A stretch of 64,000 nt of DNA. It comes from Paraphysomonas bandaiensis. Lineage: Eukaryota > Chrysophyceae. Shown one piece after another: positions 10,806 to 23,275 of this stretch. Positions within the stretch are counted from its first letter, which is position 1. Every line of letters starts with the position of its first letter. The notes under the pieces were generated by a model. The model ran no database searches. It was not told where the DNA came from and worked only from the letters and a program-made list of their open reading frames with translations. The DNA lies in NCBI GenBank assembly GCA_965644295.1, contig CBFFRP010000406.1, forward strand, positions 124,001-188,000, read 5' to 3'. The translations under genes and the position numbers were made by a program.

Positions 10806-13800
10806 TTAACCATTTTTCACAGCGAACTGCATTACAGCTTTATCAAAACCACCTACAGAAAATACCCACGCAGAATTGTGATGGAACTTCACTGACTGTA
10901 TATGTGCGGAGTGCCCTTTATATTCCTTCCATCGAGAGTGTGCTCTTACGCAAGGGTATCTGTAGAGTTTGATGAGTTTGAAATCGTCTCCTGTTACCAA
11001 GAGTTGGGAATCTGGTGAGCGATCCACCGTATTGAAATCTGTACCCTTCGCGTCTTCAAGCCATATTCCCTACACATCGTGACAATCGCAATAAAAATTA
11101 GACAATAACATCTCAGAAGCTAGATGAAACCTACTTGTGTTGGCCATCCGAGGAGACACGTCCATCTATGCCATGCCTTATCTCTCACAGATGTAGGCGA
11201 TTGAATTCGCTCTCCTGTCTCCACGTTCCAGAATAATAAATCACATGCTTCACTGACCGACTGCAGTACCTTACTGCATGTCGAAAAATCCAACTGTGTA
11301 ACACTCAACGGGTGATCCCGACATATATATTTCACACTATAGTTCTTTGTCTCAAGGACGTATATATTCGAATCATGAGAACCCACAGCCAATGTATGGC
11401 CATTGGGAGAGTACGCCATAGCACGGATCCATTCAGTTGCAACTGATGTGTTGATGAACTCACAATCAAGGTCCTCAGAAAGTACAAGCACCTTGCCATC
11501 ATAAAGTCCAATTGCGAGCTGTCCATCAGGGTTAAATGTTGCCGCACGACCCTTATTGTTTATTTCACATATATGCTTCATATCTCTCGTCTTACAGTCC
11601 CAAATACGAACAGTACAGTCGTCTCCAACGGTGGCGAAAAGTGGTTTGAATGGGTGAGTCGCTAATCCCCATACTTCAGACCTCTCCTGATGATGACCAC
11701 ACACGACGCGTTTTGTTTCATTCGACAACATGTTCACAAAATATATTTCCGCTGCCTTCGTTCCCAGCAGCAACTTCCCGTCTTTAAACGCAAGTGCTTG
11801 TACTTGAGGAATGATGGATGTGGGAGTAGAAAGCTTTAGATCCATGCTCCACATACGAATCAGCTGAATGTTCCACAAATAGATACACCCATCTTTTCCT
11901 CCGGATATAACACGGGGCCCAGTATCCCCGCTCCCGGTGCTGGCCCCCGAGTTGGAAGGGGGAAGAGAAGTCAATGCAGTTACTGCTCCCTCATGGGCAA
12001 TTTCCACCTTTGTATTGGACCGGTCCTTCCAGAGTAGCAATGTGCCATCAGCCATTCCCGTTACTGCATCGGTGCCCAGATAGGCAGCAGATATGACGCA
12101 CTTTGACGTGGCATGCTTACCAAATAATCCACCTTTAGAAGATAACTCCTTTCGGCCGCCCGTGTTATTTGATATATCCCAAAACTTAACATGCATCTTT
12201 CCACCAGTAAGGAACGTTTTGGTCCCACACACGGCTACTACATACACGCTAACCCCTCTCCCGACCTTCCCGGAGCCAGTGATCACCCCTGTAGAGCAAT
12301 TATGCACTGCCACTATACCATCCGTATCCATCCCGACCGACACAATATGCGACCCATCTCCCGTGAAGCGCACGCTTGAAATGCCTCTCTGATGGAACAG
12401 TATCGACCGGAGAGTGACACCGGTGTTGGCATCCCAGAGAACAATTTTCGGCTTGTTACCAATCTCTCCCGTTGCGACAGTGTGCCCTGCAGGATGTACA
12501 TCTAAGCAAAGAATATCGTCCGTATGTTCCGTGTTATGGACTTGTATGTTGTGTTCCATACTCAGGACTATTCCCACACCTGCAACATGGTAAACTACTT
12601 CATCTGTGCTATCGGCAAAACCAATGTTGTTCCGACAATCCCATCCTCTGTATCCATACACATAATTAAGCTCCAATGCCGCGTCCGGTACATCTCCACA
12701 GTTTGGAGGTTCCTGCCAGGTCGAAGGCTCACGAACAGCTCCTTTCCAAGGCTTGGATGCGATGTTCTCGTCACGGTGTCCCACGCGGCGATTGCCTCTG
12801 ATCGCAATACTATCATCAAAAGTATCCGTATCATCAAGTGGGTCAGCCTCTTCGCCACAGAAAGCCTCAACTATGACGTCTTCCTCTAACACGGTTCCCA
12901 GCTGTTGAATTTTACCTTTATTGACGCTCCGCACTTTAAACGCCTTCTGTTCCATAGCCAGTGCTTGTCGTTCTCTGAGTTCCTCCAAAACATCTGTGCT
13001 CCACAGAAACACGCAGCGATCCTCACCTCCTGTAGATATGCAGAACTCGTCGTTGTACGAGAATCCAATGTTTCTAACGTCTTTGGAGTGTCCATGATAA
13101 CATTTGTCAGGTGCTCCAGGGCGTGTAGCAGGATAGTTGAAAAGACGAATTCGGCCAAAATCATCCGCTGTAGCCAGAACAGGTACATCTCGCCAACTAT
13201 TGGAACGAGTTGCAGCATGAATTTCAGCCCCATCACTTTCTGGCGGCCATATTCCTTGTACGGGCCACCCCAGTGTGCACGTGAATGTGGCCCAACATAC
13301 ATCCCTAACAGCAGATGCAAACTCGATATGCGTTCCATCAGAGCGCCAAAACTTAAGCGCATACTTTGCACAATTACTTTGTAATACTATATCATTCTGA
13401 TCCAAGTCCCTTGTCTTTCCAGTTATTCGGTTATACGCCTGACCTCTGGAATCTAAAACTTCGTTCTCCTTCAACTGTGCCCCAAAATCGATATGAATAA
13501 CGGCCGCAGTATGGGTGCGACCCGAACACTTTGTCATGAATGTATGTTTACCAGTATTATCTACTGAATATAGGTAGATGTCGCTGTCGTTCGAACCCAT
13601 AGCCAATAGAGACCCCTCAAAAGAATATTTTACCGTTTGTACAGTCTTCTGACTGTCTTGAAACATGTCAGTCACAACGAATTTTGCTATTGAAAGAGTA
13701 TTACGATCAGAAACAAGCTCGTACTTAAAAATGATTAGCTTTCCGCTATTGCATGCAACAGCGATGTACGGTAGCACTGGATGTAGCGATATTGCACGCG

Positions 13801-16800
13801 ACTTTTCGTTATCGAGATCTTCTCGGTGTATCATTCGGTGTCCATCGAGTGTCCAACAACGAATCGTGCCATCGTCACCGGATGTGAAGTATAAGGGCTT
13901 TGTTGGATGCGAGGTAAGGCCCCACACCTCACCCATGCCGTGTCCACTGATGAGTAGAGAACTATCATTGACAAGGACGGACACACTCATTTCCTGGAAC
14001 TCTTCTGCCCCGATAACACCCTTCTCTACTACATAGGGCATTTCATATATTTCACTCCCTTGTGTACCGATCAGAAGTACACCGTCCCGTTCGCAGACTG
14101 AACGAATAGAAGCATTTTTGGGGCGGATTGAACTAGAACTGTTCGCAGCTAATTTAACTTCTATATCACTCGCATTGAAGCAATGCAGCATGTTGAGCAT
14201 CAGCTGTTCAGCGTGTCCAGATTGACGCATTTCCCACACGATTACGTTTCCATCTCTATCACCGCTAATATATATTACAGGAGTGCTTTCATCCAATCTT
14301 GACTTGCGACACCATAAACATTGCACAGGACTGCGCTTTTTCGCGTGCCCCATATCAGCACTCCCAACGCACCGAAATCCTTTGACTATGAGCATTCGTC
14401 CATCCGCAGTACCAGCAACACACACATCTGGTGAGGCTGACTCAACGCATAAGACGTCTGGATAGGTTATTTCTTTACCGACTTTTTTCTTATACGATCC
14501 CCACTGGCACTTCTGTGACTTGGAATTTTGCCCTCGCCACCACCAGAACTTGAGATGGCCGACCCCACCAGTGACTATCAATTCTCGGGCTGATGCTTGA
14601 CTGTTAAATGCATGGTCTGGAGTTAGAAAACAAATGCACAGTACCCGCTCTTTGCTAGTTGGCGTTTTCATCACCAAGGACCCATTTTTCCATTCATGAA
14701 CAGCAAGCGAGTACTCACTATCCAAACCCACAGAAGCTAGGTATTTACCAGTAGAGTTAAACGCCATAAGCGGTACGCCACGTTGGTGAGATCCTGATAA
14801 TCGACTTAGTGTGTGCATACTCTCCGCGTTCCATATTATGATTGCCGGATTCCTTCCAGCTTCTCCAGTGGCGAATATCTGTCCAGCGGGATGCGCAGCC
14901 ATCCCGATAATATCGTCCGTATGGGCACCTTGTAGAAACCGCTGCTTTCCTGTAGGCTTGCTTAACACAACCCCAACAGTAGCGGCAAAATAGATGATAT
15001 CTCCTGCTGCATTATATCGAATGTTATTCCTGCAGTCGTGGCAACGGTACCCATGAATCCAGTTGAGCTCGAGGTCTACATCAGTAGCTCCATCCACCGT
15101 CTGGTGGGGGTTTTCCGCCATCATTTTTTCTTTCCATCTTGTAGGCTCAACAATGCTCCCTTTCCACGGCCTCACTATAGTTGACTCCTCCGGACGTAAC
15201 TGCTTTACAAGTTCCACTAACTCCTGGGTAGACTGTTGCCGGTTTACGGCCTCTTGTAAAGGTGTTCGATCTCCAACATCCCCAACTTCATGTGCATAGT
15301 TCAAATCTACTGAGGGATCATTTTGGTAACTCTCTGGTGGTGCGGCATATGCTCCCTCGCTTTCTTCATCATCACTTGATTCTACTTCCTCAAGCTCGTG
15401 CTTCCATACCAATACCGCACAGTCACTCCCCCCTACGCTTACCACATGTCGTCTGTTATAAGTGAACCGCACACAGCATACATTGCCGGCATGTCCTGTA
15501 TGTGTTTGCCGCAATGCCCCAGGGTCCAGCGAAGGGTACCTAAAAAGGTTCACAACACCGAAATCGTCTCCAGTTACCAGCACACCAGCTTCAGGTACAG
15601 CATGACATGCATTCACATCCGTAATTTCTGCATTAAGAGGGTACACACCCTGCGCCATATATATAAGTCACGACACGCGTTACATGTAGTTAGCAAATCG
15701 ATATTATTTCACAGTTACCATTATTTCATTATAGTGATATGACAACTGCCCACCTGTACCGGCCATCCAAGGGTACAAGTCCATGTGGCCCACTCCACGT
15801 CCCTCATAGTCGACGATGCCTTAATTTGGTTTCCACTCAGTTCCCAGTAATAGAGGGAGCAATCTGTAGCATTACTTTGAATGTAACGGGAATCCAGCGA
15901 GAAGTCCACATGCAAAACAGCCCCCGAGTGTCCTCGACACACTGCTTGACGAACAAACTTTACGCGGTCGTCTGATCGATATACATATATGTTCCCGTCT
16001 TCCGAGGCACCAAGGAGGTATTGTCCGTTGGGTGAGAATTTTACGTCAGTAATAGGTTCTTCGCAGTGCTTCCAGGAAGATATTACTCGAAGATTAGAGC
16101 TATAGAGCACAGCCATTGAGCCGTCTTGGAGGCCGACCGAGAGAAGGTTACCCATTTGATTGTACGCCACTGCTCTCGAGGGCTGTGGAAGAAGGCGCAA
16201 GTGTAGCATTTCATGAGAGCGAATACTCCATAGCCGTAGAGTTTTGTCGTCTCCAGTTGTCGCAAACTCATCCCGAGAAGGGTGAGTAGCAAGACCCCAG
16301 AGTTCCCCCTTTGAGTGTCCCCACGCGAGGCGATTCAATATCAGTCGATCGTTCGGTGTAGCTGGCATGATGGCCTCAAAGATGTCACTACCCTTAGTCC
16401 CAACTAGAATCCTGTTGCCTATTATGTGCACGCTTGTAGCAGCAATGTCTAACCCTCCGTTATCCGCCTTTCCATCCCCATCAAGATCCTCAGAAAGATC
16501 TAATGCCGTACCTACTTCCTTTAGATTAGCTGTCCACGTTTTCACCATTCCATCTTTTCCCCCAGTGACCAGAGAACACTCAACTGCATTAAAGTTTATA
16601 CTGAGCACCGGGTCTCCTATTCCATGTGCCTGTACGACCTGCACGCACCGACCAGCGCTGAACTTATATATCTCTCCGCTTGCGCAACCTACAATTGCAT
16701 CTTCATTGAAGTATGCAACGCAAAAGAAGGTCTGCTTCTTTCCCATACGTCCGATCTTTCCCTGTACGGCATGCATGGCTCTCTGGCTCGACCGTAAGTT

Positions 16801-18235
16801 CCGGAAAAACCGTACCTCTGCCTTGCCCACAATACATATCTCCAGCCCAGATACAGAGTACGCGATATCAAAGACATTATTCGGACTGGAGAGCCCTTTA
16901 CTAGATGATATTACATCACCAGTGGAGGTGTCGTAAACAGATATGGTACGGTCAATATCAAGACCGACGGTTGCAATACGCTCACCATTCGGAGCAAACA
17001 CAATATGCTGCACACCCTGTTTGACCATTCCTTGTATTGTACCTAGACATTCAAGAGTAATTGCATCCCATATGTGAATATGCGCTCGTTTGTCTCCAGT
17101 TGCAACGATACGACCACTTGGGTGCATAGCTAGGCATGTGATCTCCGCACAATGACCCTGGTAGCATACTTGGGACCTATCATTCATATTATATACCACG
17201 CCCAACCGTGCCGCCGGATAGACTAGAGCAGTGACTTCGTCGGGAGAAGCCTCATCCACAACATACCGTACATTTCCTCGACTATTCTGCGCTCGCACCC
17301 CATGTACCCATTCCAGCTCTAAATTGCTGTCAGGTCCATCTTTCCACCATCTTGTAGAAACGTAATTAGTCGGCTCATGCACCTGTCCTTTCCACTGAAC
17401 AATTGCCTGAAAGTCGTCTCCTCCATCACGAGCATCATACTCTCCGCCATCCCCATGGGGGTTAAATACAGATTTCTTCGTGCGGTCACTCCGGTTCTTT
17501 GTCGCGTAGAAGTCGGGAAACTCCACATCAGAAAGTTCCCCTTCAGAAGCACTCTCCGCAGAGTCAACCGTATCCACGTCCTTCTTGGCATCTTCTGCCA
17601 CCGCGGAGAGCTTCTCCAACGCACCCATCATTTCGCGATTCGAACGAGCCCAGGTGACAAATTCTTCGTAAGAGATCGTACCACTCTTATCTTTATCTGC
17701 TCTCAAAAAAGCCATTGTCGCCAACTTTTCAAACGTTTCCAGGTCGGGCTCCTGGTCCTCTCCACCACCCGTTAATAGATTCATTCCACAGATAGCAGCC
17801 ATCATCATCACCACCATTTCTTTCTTTGACAACGTGGCGTTGAGATTGAAGTCAAAGAGCTCGAAGCAGAATCTAGCCTTTTCTTCGAACTCGGCCTGGC
17901 AACAGAGTGCAAGGCCTGCAAGCAGCTCAAGCCCATCAATGCGACCATCGTTGTCGTTGTCGAGTGTATCAAATAAATCGCTTAAATTGACATGTTTACT
18001 GACGCTTTCTTTGAACGAAATGATGCTTTCAAATTGAGCTTCCACTAAAGCGAAGCCAAATACCTGATTACGAAACCGTTTCGCCAGCTCCTTAACATCA
18101 GCTAACGTCCCTGTGTGTGTGTATGTATCAGACAATAAAAACTCATAACAAACATTCACACTTACAAGTAGCAAATATTCTTGTTTCCTGAAGGAACTCC
18201 TGCATAGGGAGGGCTGATGATCTGCCCGCTCCCAT
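10806..18235 (-). CDS. giant EF-hand / triple EMAP-like WD-repeat protein
   Basis: Four exons (18235-18166, 18110-15754, 15649-11135, 11069-10806) join in phase into 2401 residues. Three EF-hand loops lie near 74-85 (DNDNDGRIDGLE), 110-121 (degenerate, DFNLNATLSKKE) and 162-173 (DKDKSGTISYEE). Then come three EMAP-like units, each opened by a HELP-like stretch (WKGxxxEPTxW followed by LELxWVHGYR..DCRNN) near 261, 971 and about 1750, and each carrying two sets of WD blades. The unit ends (TCTLGWPVQ, then a GDDFG.V.LF blade) run across the introns at 15753-15650 and 11134-11070, which shows the parts are one gene. EMAP-like proteins bind tubulin; EML5 and EML6 also have three units but lack EF-hands. 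The N-terminus MGAGRSS fits the MGxxxS myristoylation pattern. It is probably a calcium-responsive microtubule or axonemal protein. It is head to head with a nucleotide-sugar transporter. Confidence 0.88.
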
Positions 18236-18858
18236 ACGACTCACTCGCCAGCAGACTGATATATGAACTTATATGTAACTACAGATGAGGAATCTCCACT
18301 CGAACAACACCTCGTTATCTTCCCACTATACGCGGGATATATAATAGATGGCGTACGAATATATATGTATGTATATATACCTTCAGTGAGGTGTTCATGT
18401 AACATACACAGCCCGCATAGTCACTCAGTATCTATATATCGTATACCGGCATGGACTGCTCTATAGGTATACGAAATTCAAAAATATCTCATTTTATCAA
18501 ATGCAACGCACAATATGCGGTGTTTTTGAGAAACTGCATTAAAATCCAAGAAATTTTTACAGGAGTGGTATACTGGTATACCTGGTATACGCTATATACA
18601 TACATAGCGCTGCACCACACTCCTGGTGATTCCACTCCTATCTTGAAGCATCAACATCACGTCTATATTAGGATCGGTATTGGTTAGAGCAGCATGACCT
18701 CTCGTATCACTGCGCTCTCTGTTTCAGTTTGAACACATTTATATTTAACTCACACATAGTCGTCTCGCTGGGAGCATTCATTCATTTTCGTCAATAGAGC
18801 CTCAAGCTTTTTATTATTATCTTAGTTCCAGACTGCTCCTCGATAATATCTGACCGGA
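18236..18858. promoter_or_regulatory. bidirectional promoter region
   Basis: This gap separates the divergent EMAP-like and sugar transporter starts. It carries repeated GGTATAC words (GTATAC at about 18442, 18470, 18572, 18580 and 18590) and TATATGTATG tracts. No other gene is seen. Confidence 0.4.
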
Positions 18859-20286
18859 ATGACGAGAGCGAAGATAAGTGACAACAGTCTGGCCTTACTA
18901 TTCAGCATCCTGTTGGCTGTACAGTTCGGACTTCAACCGATAATATCGAGCACGTGAGTGTGATGCGTGTGTATGTTTTCTGTAATTGTGTTTTAGTTTC
19001 ATTAGAAATGATATCAATAAAACCTCCATAGTAATCGGAACAGAAATAACGAAAATTGTAATCGCAACTTTGTCAATCTCTTTCTATTCATCAGCCGAAC
19101 GAGAAAAAGTTTTTAGCGGATGGAGTATATCGGATAGTTTGAAAGTTGCCGCGCTTCCAGCAACGTTGTATGCCATACAGAATGTTCTAGTTCAATACGG
19201 ATATCAGTATCTACCGTCAATGACATTTAATTTACTTAACCAAACTAAGGTATGATATTCAGGTCATTTGCCTTCCGTGATTTTTATTTTGTCAATGCAG
19301 ACGCTCTCCGCGGCTCTGTGGCTGTATTTGTTGATGGGGAAGCGGCAGTCCTACATGCAAATGTTTGCCCTTATACTACTTCTAGCTGCCGGTATATCAT
19401 GTCATGAAGTTAATAGTTGTTCCAACTTACTTTTTCGTTGTAGCTGTTATTTTGAACTTGGATTCTACCTCCGGCAAAGGGGGGAACGAGCACAATGCAA
19501 CTGCACTTGTTTCGACTGGTGTGGTCTGTGTACTCATAGCCTCCATGTTATCGGGTATATCGGCTGCCCTCACACAGAAGGTATGTAATTGATAAGCGTG
19601 CGCTGTATTCTTCGTATTTTCCCGTGTATGATGGAAACCATAGGTGCTTGCAGGCCAGGAACGGCCTCGCAATTCGTTCTTACTTTCTGCTGAGTTGGCT
19701 GTGTTCGGGATTGTCTTTCTACTTGGCCAACAGACAGTTACCACTCTCACTCAGGTTTTACTTCAGCCTTCATTGAGTTATTTTAATTTACTTGGTGCTT
19801 ATTTGAATAGGATGCTACCTCTATACCATCCTGGGCAACATTCTTTAATGGATGGGATGTGTACACTCTCATTCCAGTTATTATTAATGTAAAGTGTTTA
19901 CTTTACTGGCAGTTTCAGAGCTGACTGAAATGTACACAGGCAATGGGTGGCCTGGTGGTTGGTTTAGTAACTAAGTATGCTGGAGGGGTCATCAAGGGAT
20001 TTGCACTTGTAGCAGGTTGTTCTTGCACTTGTATTTAGCGGTTCCCTAAGTCTTATATTAGGCCTTGTTTTTACCGGTGTCGCTCAATGGGTTGTGGATG
20101 GTACTCCACTTGGTGCGTATGACTGGTAAGTCTCCGCGTGTTATGTATACTGGTATTGATATAGTCTTACGTTCAATTTCTTGGATTGGATATAGGATTG
20201 CTGCTGTGCTGGTGTCAGTGGCCATCGTAATTCACACAAGCTATCCCCCGGCACCGATTACACCTGTCAGCAAGAAGAAAGATTAG
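18859..20286 (+). CDS. Golgi nucleotide-sugar transporter (SLC35A family), with one apparent frameshift
   Basis: Eight exons (18859-18953, 18997-19249, 19301-19391, 19444-19580, 19644-19754, 19811-19888, 19940-20125, 20196-20286) encode about 346 residues of a multi-pass membrane protein. Family landmarks are PSMTFNLLNQTK, ERPRNSF, FFNGWDVYTLIP, MGGLVVGLVTKYAGG and VIKGFAL; the KYA..ILKGFA motif is typical of CMP-sialic acid, UDP-galactose and UDP-GlcNAc transporters. It would exchange a nucleotide sugar from cytosol to Golgi lumen for a nucleoside monophosphate; the substrate cannot be told. In exon 7 the reading frame slips by one base at 20015-20016 (an extra G after the codons for LVA); both sides look conserved and no plausible intron repairs it. 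It ends in a KKKD tail resembling an ER/Golgi retention signal. Confidence 0.8.
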
Positions 20287-21475
20287 AGTGGTATGTTATA
20301 CTGACGATTAATTATTCATGTGAACTGTATTAGTCTTTGTATTAGTTGGTATTGTTCCACTGTCAAGGTGTTTAATACTAAATAACCAGTGGCATGCTTT
20401 CAGTAGTTTTCTCCACAGTGTTTGTAGTTTGTAGTGATAGTAAACATTTTATTGCTGTGACTGTCACATCAGTAGGAGTAAGAAAATGCCTTGTATCTGA
20501 ACGCCGGCCGCAGTATCTAGCCCCTCTACTTGGACAACATGAGATACTAGTGCGTTTTCTCAGGTGGATATAGTTTTCACATCTCGTATTCAAAGCTATC
20601 TGTAATATTCTAATCGAATACATAATAGAACTATTAATCGATGAGTTTTCAATTACGTGTACAAAGTCATAGATGTGTGCTGTAAAAAATGGCCGAAGAA
20701 TTTATAATTTATATAATATGTCTATATAATAAAAAATGAAAAGTATTAGATGAAACATTATTCATAGTGTGCTGTAAAGATTGGCCACAACTGATGTTTT
20801 TATATATATACTCTTCTTGTGCAAGCAGTGTCTAATGTTTTCGTTTACCCACCTATACAATCTAAATTTACAAAGCTCAAAAATATTTAACGATATAAGA
20901 CCACATGCAGTGGTGCGTGGTTCAGCCCAGGTGAGAGATGAGAGTAACAAGTTGAGCAAATAGTGCATTAGGGGTCAGAGTGCACGCATACAACGACGAA
21001 GAATTTATAGCCCTCTTAATAATGCGGTATGCGGTCTATAAAGCTATAAAGTAATAACGGAATGAGAGAGGGCGAGATGGGAAGCTCTAGGGGCCCCGTG
21101 ATTCGTTGTCGTTGTTGTGTGTGCTATGTTAAAGACCATCATTATTGAATTTATTGACACCAATGGAATGGAAGCAATAAGATATATTAGTTTTCTGATG
21201 GCTACACTTTGGTTGTAAATAATCGGGGTACAGAGGTCTACTACAGAATATTTATGCCTTATGGCCTATACCTTTTACCCTCCACAGCAGACAGCAGAAA
21301 TCAATTATGACAACACCTTCCATTTCTATTTCTGAGATTAAAAGTACATTGTTTAACAATGATGTAACCGCTTGGGTGAGATAGCTTATTCCGTCAGCAC
21401 TAGTAAAGCTCACGTAAAAACTGCTGAACAATACTATTCATTTATACAACAATACTTCGCAAGAAAAACAAATCA
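20287..21475. other. gene-free spacer between convergent genes
   Basis: It lies between the 3' ends of the sugar transporter and Rab geranylgeranyltransferase genes. I see no conserved frame or recognisable repeat, only AT-rich DNA and the probable 3' untranslated regions. Confidence 0.5.
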
Positions 21476-22714
21476 CTAAACTTGAGAATACACTTCCGCA
21501 GGAAGTCCAAGTCGAGACACTAGGGACTTCGGAAGGGCATAAGTAGGGTCTATAAGGGGAAGCACTGGACTCTCGCCATCTGAGTTCCAGTCACCCGCAG
21601 CGAAATAGTCCAGAAGAGAGAGGCCTGATATTCCAAAAAAAGTGTGAAATATATCGACCATGTTGCCTGGGCGGTCTGCGATCCCGCCACCTGATATATC
21701 TTTGCAGGGCAGGCAAAAACTATCGACGCCTTGGCACTGCAGTATAAAGAGTGCCAGCTTCCCACGGTCTATCCACGACATCTATACCAAACATACTGCG
21801 GTGAATACAGAAACCAAAACGACAAATTCATACCCTTCCAATTATAGTCAACGATGATAAGATCCACCAGGAGTAACACACATCAGCTTGTTTTTCTGGA
21901 CGGCCATTTAGCCCACCCGAATCACACTGTCGTTCCGAGAGCCACCACCCCAAGAGATCTGCATCAACCACATGCAACGCACCAGCAATAGAGAGTGCTC
22001 CCACACAGCAGAATATTTGACCTGCATGAGATTCAGCGCCGGGAACGGCGCCAAATCCGCCGTCAAAGTTCTTACACCTGATGTTACTTTATTATACAAT
22101 ACAGTCAAAACATGTACTCGGCGCACCTTTCTATGAACATGACTGCTTTATCCAAGTCGATAATACCCGTGCGTAGCTCACCCAGTATAGCAAGGGAAGA
22201 TAATGCACAATAGGAGAAGCGTGTATCAACTTCTCCCCAGCAATCACCAGTGAAAGACCCATCTGCTTGCTGCAGGGATGCAATATAAGAAGCAATTTTC
22301 GACCGCGTGCTGTCAATTAGATTCAAGCGATCACAAAGAGCCAATATCTGAAGAGCACTAAGAGTATACAATATATGAGGATCGTGGTTCAACGATCCGC
22401 CAAACCTGAGAATTATGTCAGAAGCGAATCATGCAAAAACACTATTCATATTACCCTCCAGACTCCTCATCCTGACACTGCATGACCCAAGAGGAAATGC
22501 TCTCCACATCCATCTCACAGCTCAGATCTTTTCCGAGCAAAGACATAGCAGTTAGACCCCAGTATATGCCACTCATTCTGAAGTGCTGAGAGACGGTATA
22601 CTCAAACGACTCCGTGTCGTCTGATATCGCCTTGATGTAAGCCGCATGCTTATCAAGCAAAAAAGGAGGCAGTGATCCAGCACTACTACCACTCTCGTGT
22701 GTGAAGGAAGACAT
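21476..22714 (-). CDS. RABGGTB: Rab geranylgeranyltransferase beta subunit
   Basis: Exons 22714-22455, 22405-22127, 22077-21834 and 21781-21476 (introns 49, 49 and 52 nt) give 362 residues, slightly longer than the usual 331. The start matches the family ([22 protein letters not shown]), followed by prenyltransferase repeats ([79 protein letters not shown]). The zinc ligands are visible: Asp and Cys in DVCYSWW and His in HTFFG. With the alpha subunit and Rab escort protein it attaches geranylgeranyl groups to Rab C-termini. An extra segment of about 13 residues sits between the LQCQ and GGGIADRPG motifs and there is a longer acidic stretch near the C-terminus. It is head to head with the NADPH oxidase gene. 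Confidence 0.95.
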
Positions 22715-23275
22715 TCCTCTCTACAAGCAAACAAGCAGTGATTGATGACAAGAGATGTGCTCTAAGTCCATGGACGACCAGAGTATGTATGTATGTATGT
22801 ATGTATGTATGTATGTATGTATGTATGTATGTATGTATGTATGTATGTATGTATGTATGTATGTATGTATGTATGTATGTATGTATGTATGTATGTATGT
22901 ATGTATGTATGTATGTATGTATGTATGTATGTATGTATGTATGTATGTATGTATGTATGTATGTATTTTGTAGGATATGTATTTGCATGCGATACGTATT
23001 CCGTATTCCTTTACACAGCAAGATTTTGTAGTGGAATTCTATGAAGATGTCAAACTAGTGTCATATGCGCCAATAAAAATTTATGTCTTAATTCTAATTG
23101 GCTAGTGTAAGATGCTGTCATTTACACAAATCCGTGCAATAATACTGTTGTATTTCAGCTAGCAATGAGACATGCTGCATGTATGTGTATATGCATGTAC
23201 TGTACCTGCTGTGTAGCTAAGTGAGAGATCATACCCAGCTCATCTTGATACTTCTTTCACTTACTAAGGGACAAG
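22715..23275. promoter_or_regulatory. bidirectional promoter region with microsatellite
   Basis: The 561-bp gap between two head-to-head starts is one-third (ATGT)n repeat, beginning about 70 bp upstream of the RabGGT start. The oxidase side (22967-23275) is ordinary AT-rich DNA. Confidence 0.4.
22783..22966. repeat. (ATGT)n microsatellite
   Basis: About 46 uninterrupted tandem copies of the tetranucleotide GTAT/ATGT. The frames through it spell Met-Tyr-Val-Cys or Ile-His-Thr-Tyr repeats and are not genes. Confidence 0.97.

Noticed and set aside
15650-15753. Treating the frames 11120-15658 and 15721-18174 as two separate genes, each starting with its own ATG
   Set aside because: The first frame begins in the middle of an EMAP-like unit and the second ends exactly where that unit needs to go on (LGWPVQ | GVYPLN); a 104-nt GT-AG intron joins them in phase.
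22783-22966. CRISPR-like regular repetition
   Set aside because: The units are contiguous 4-bp repeats without spacers; it is a microsatellite in a eukaryotic genome.
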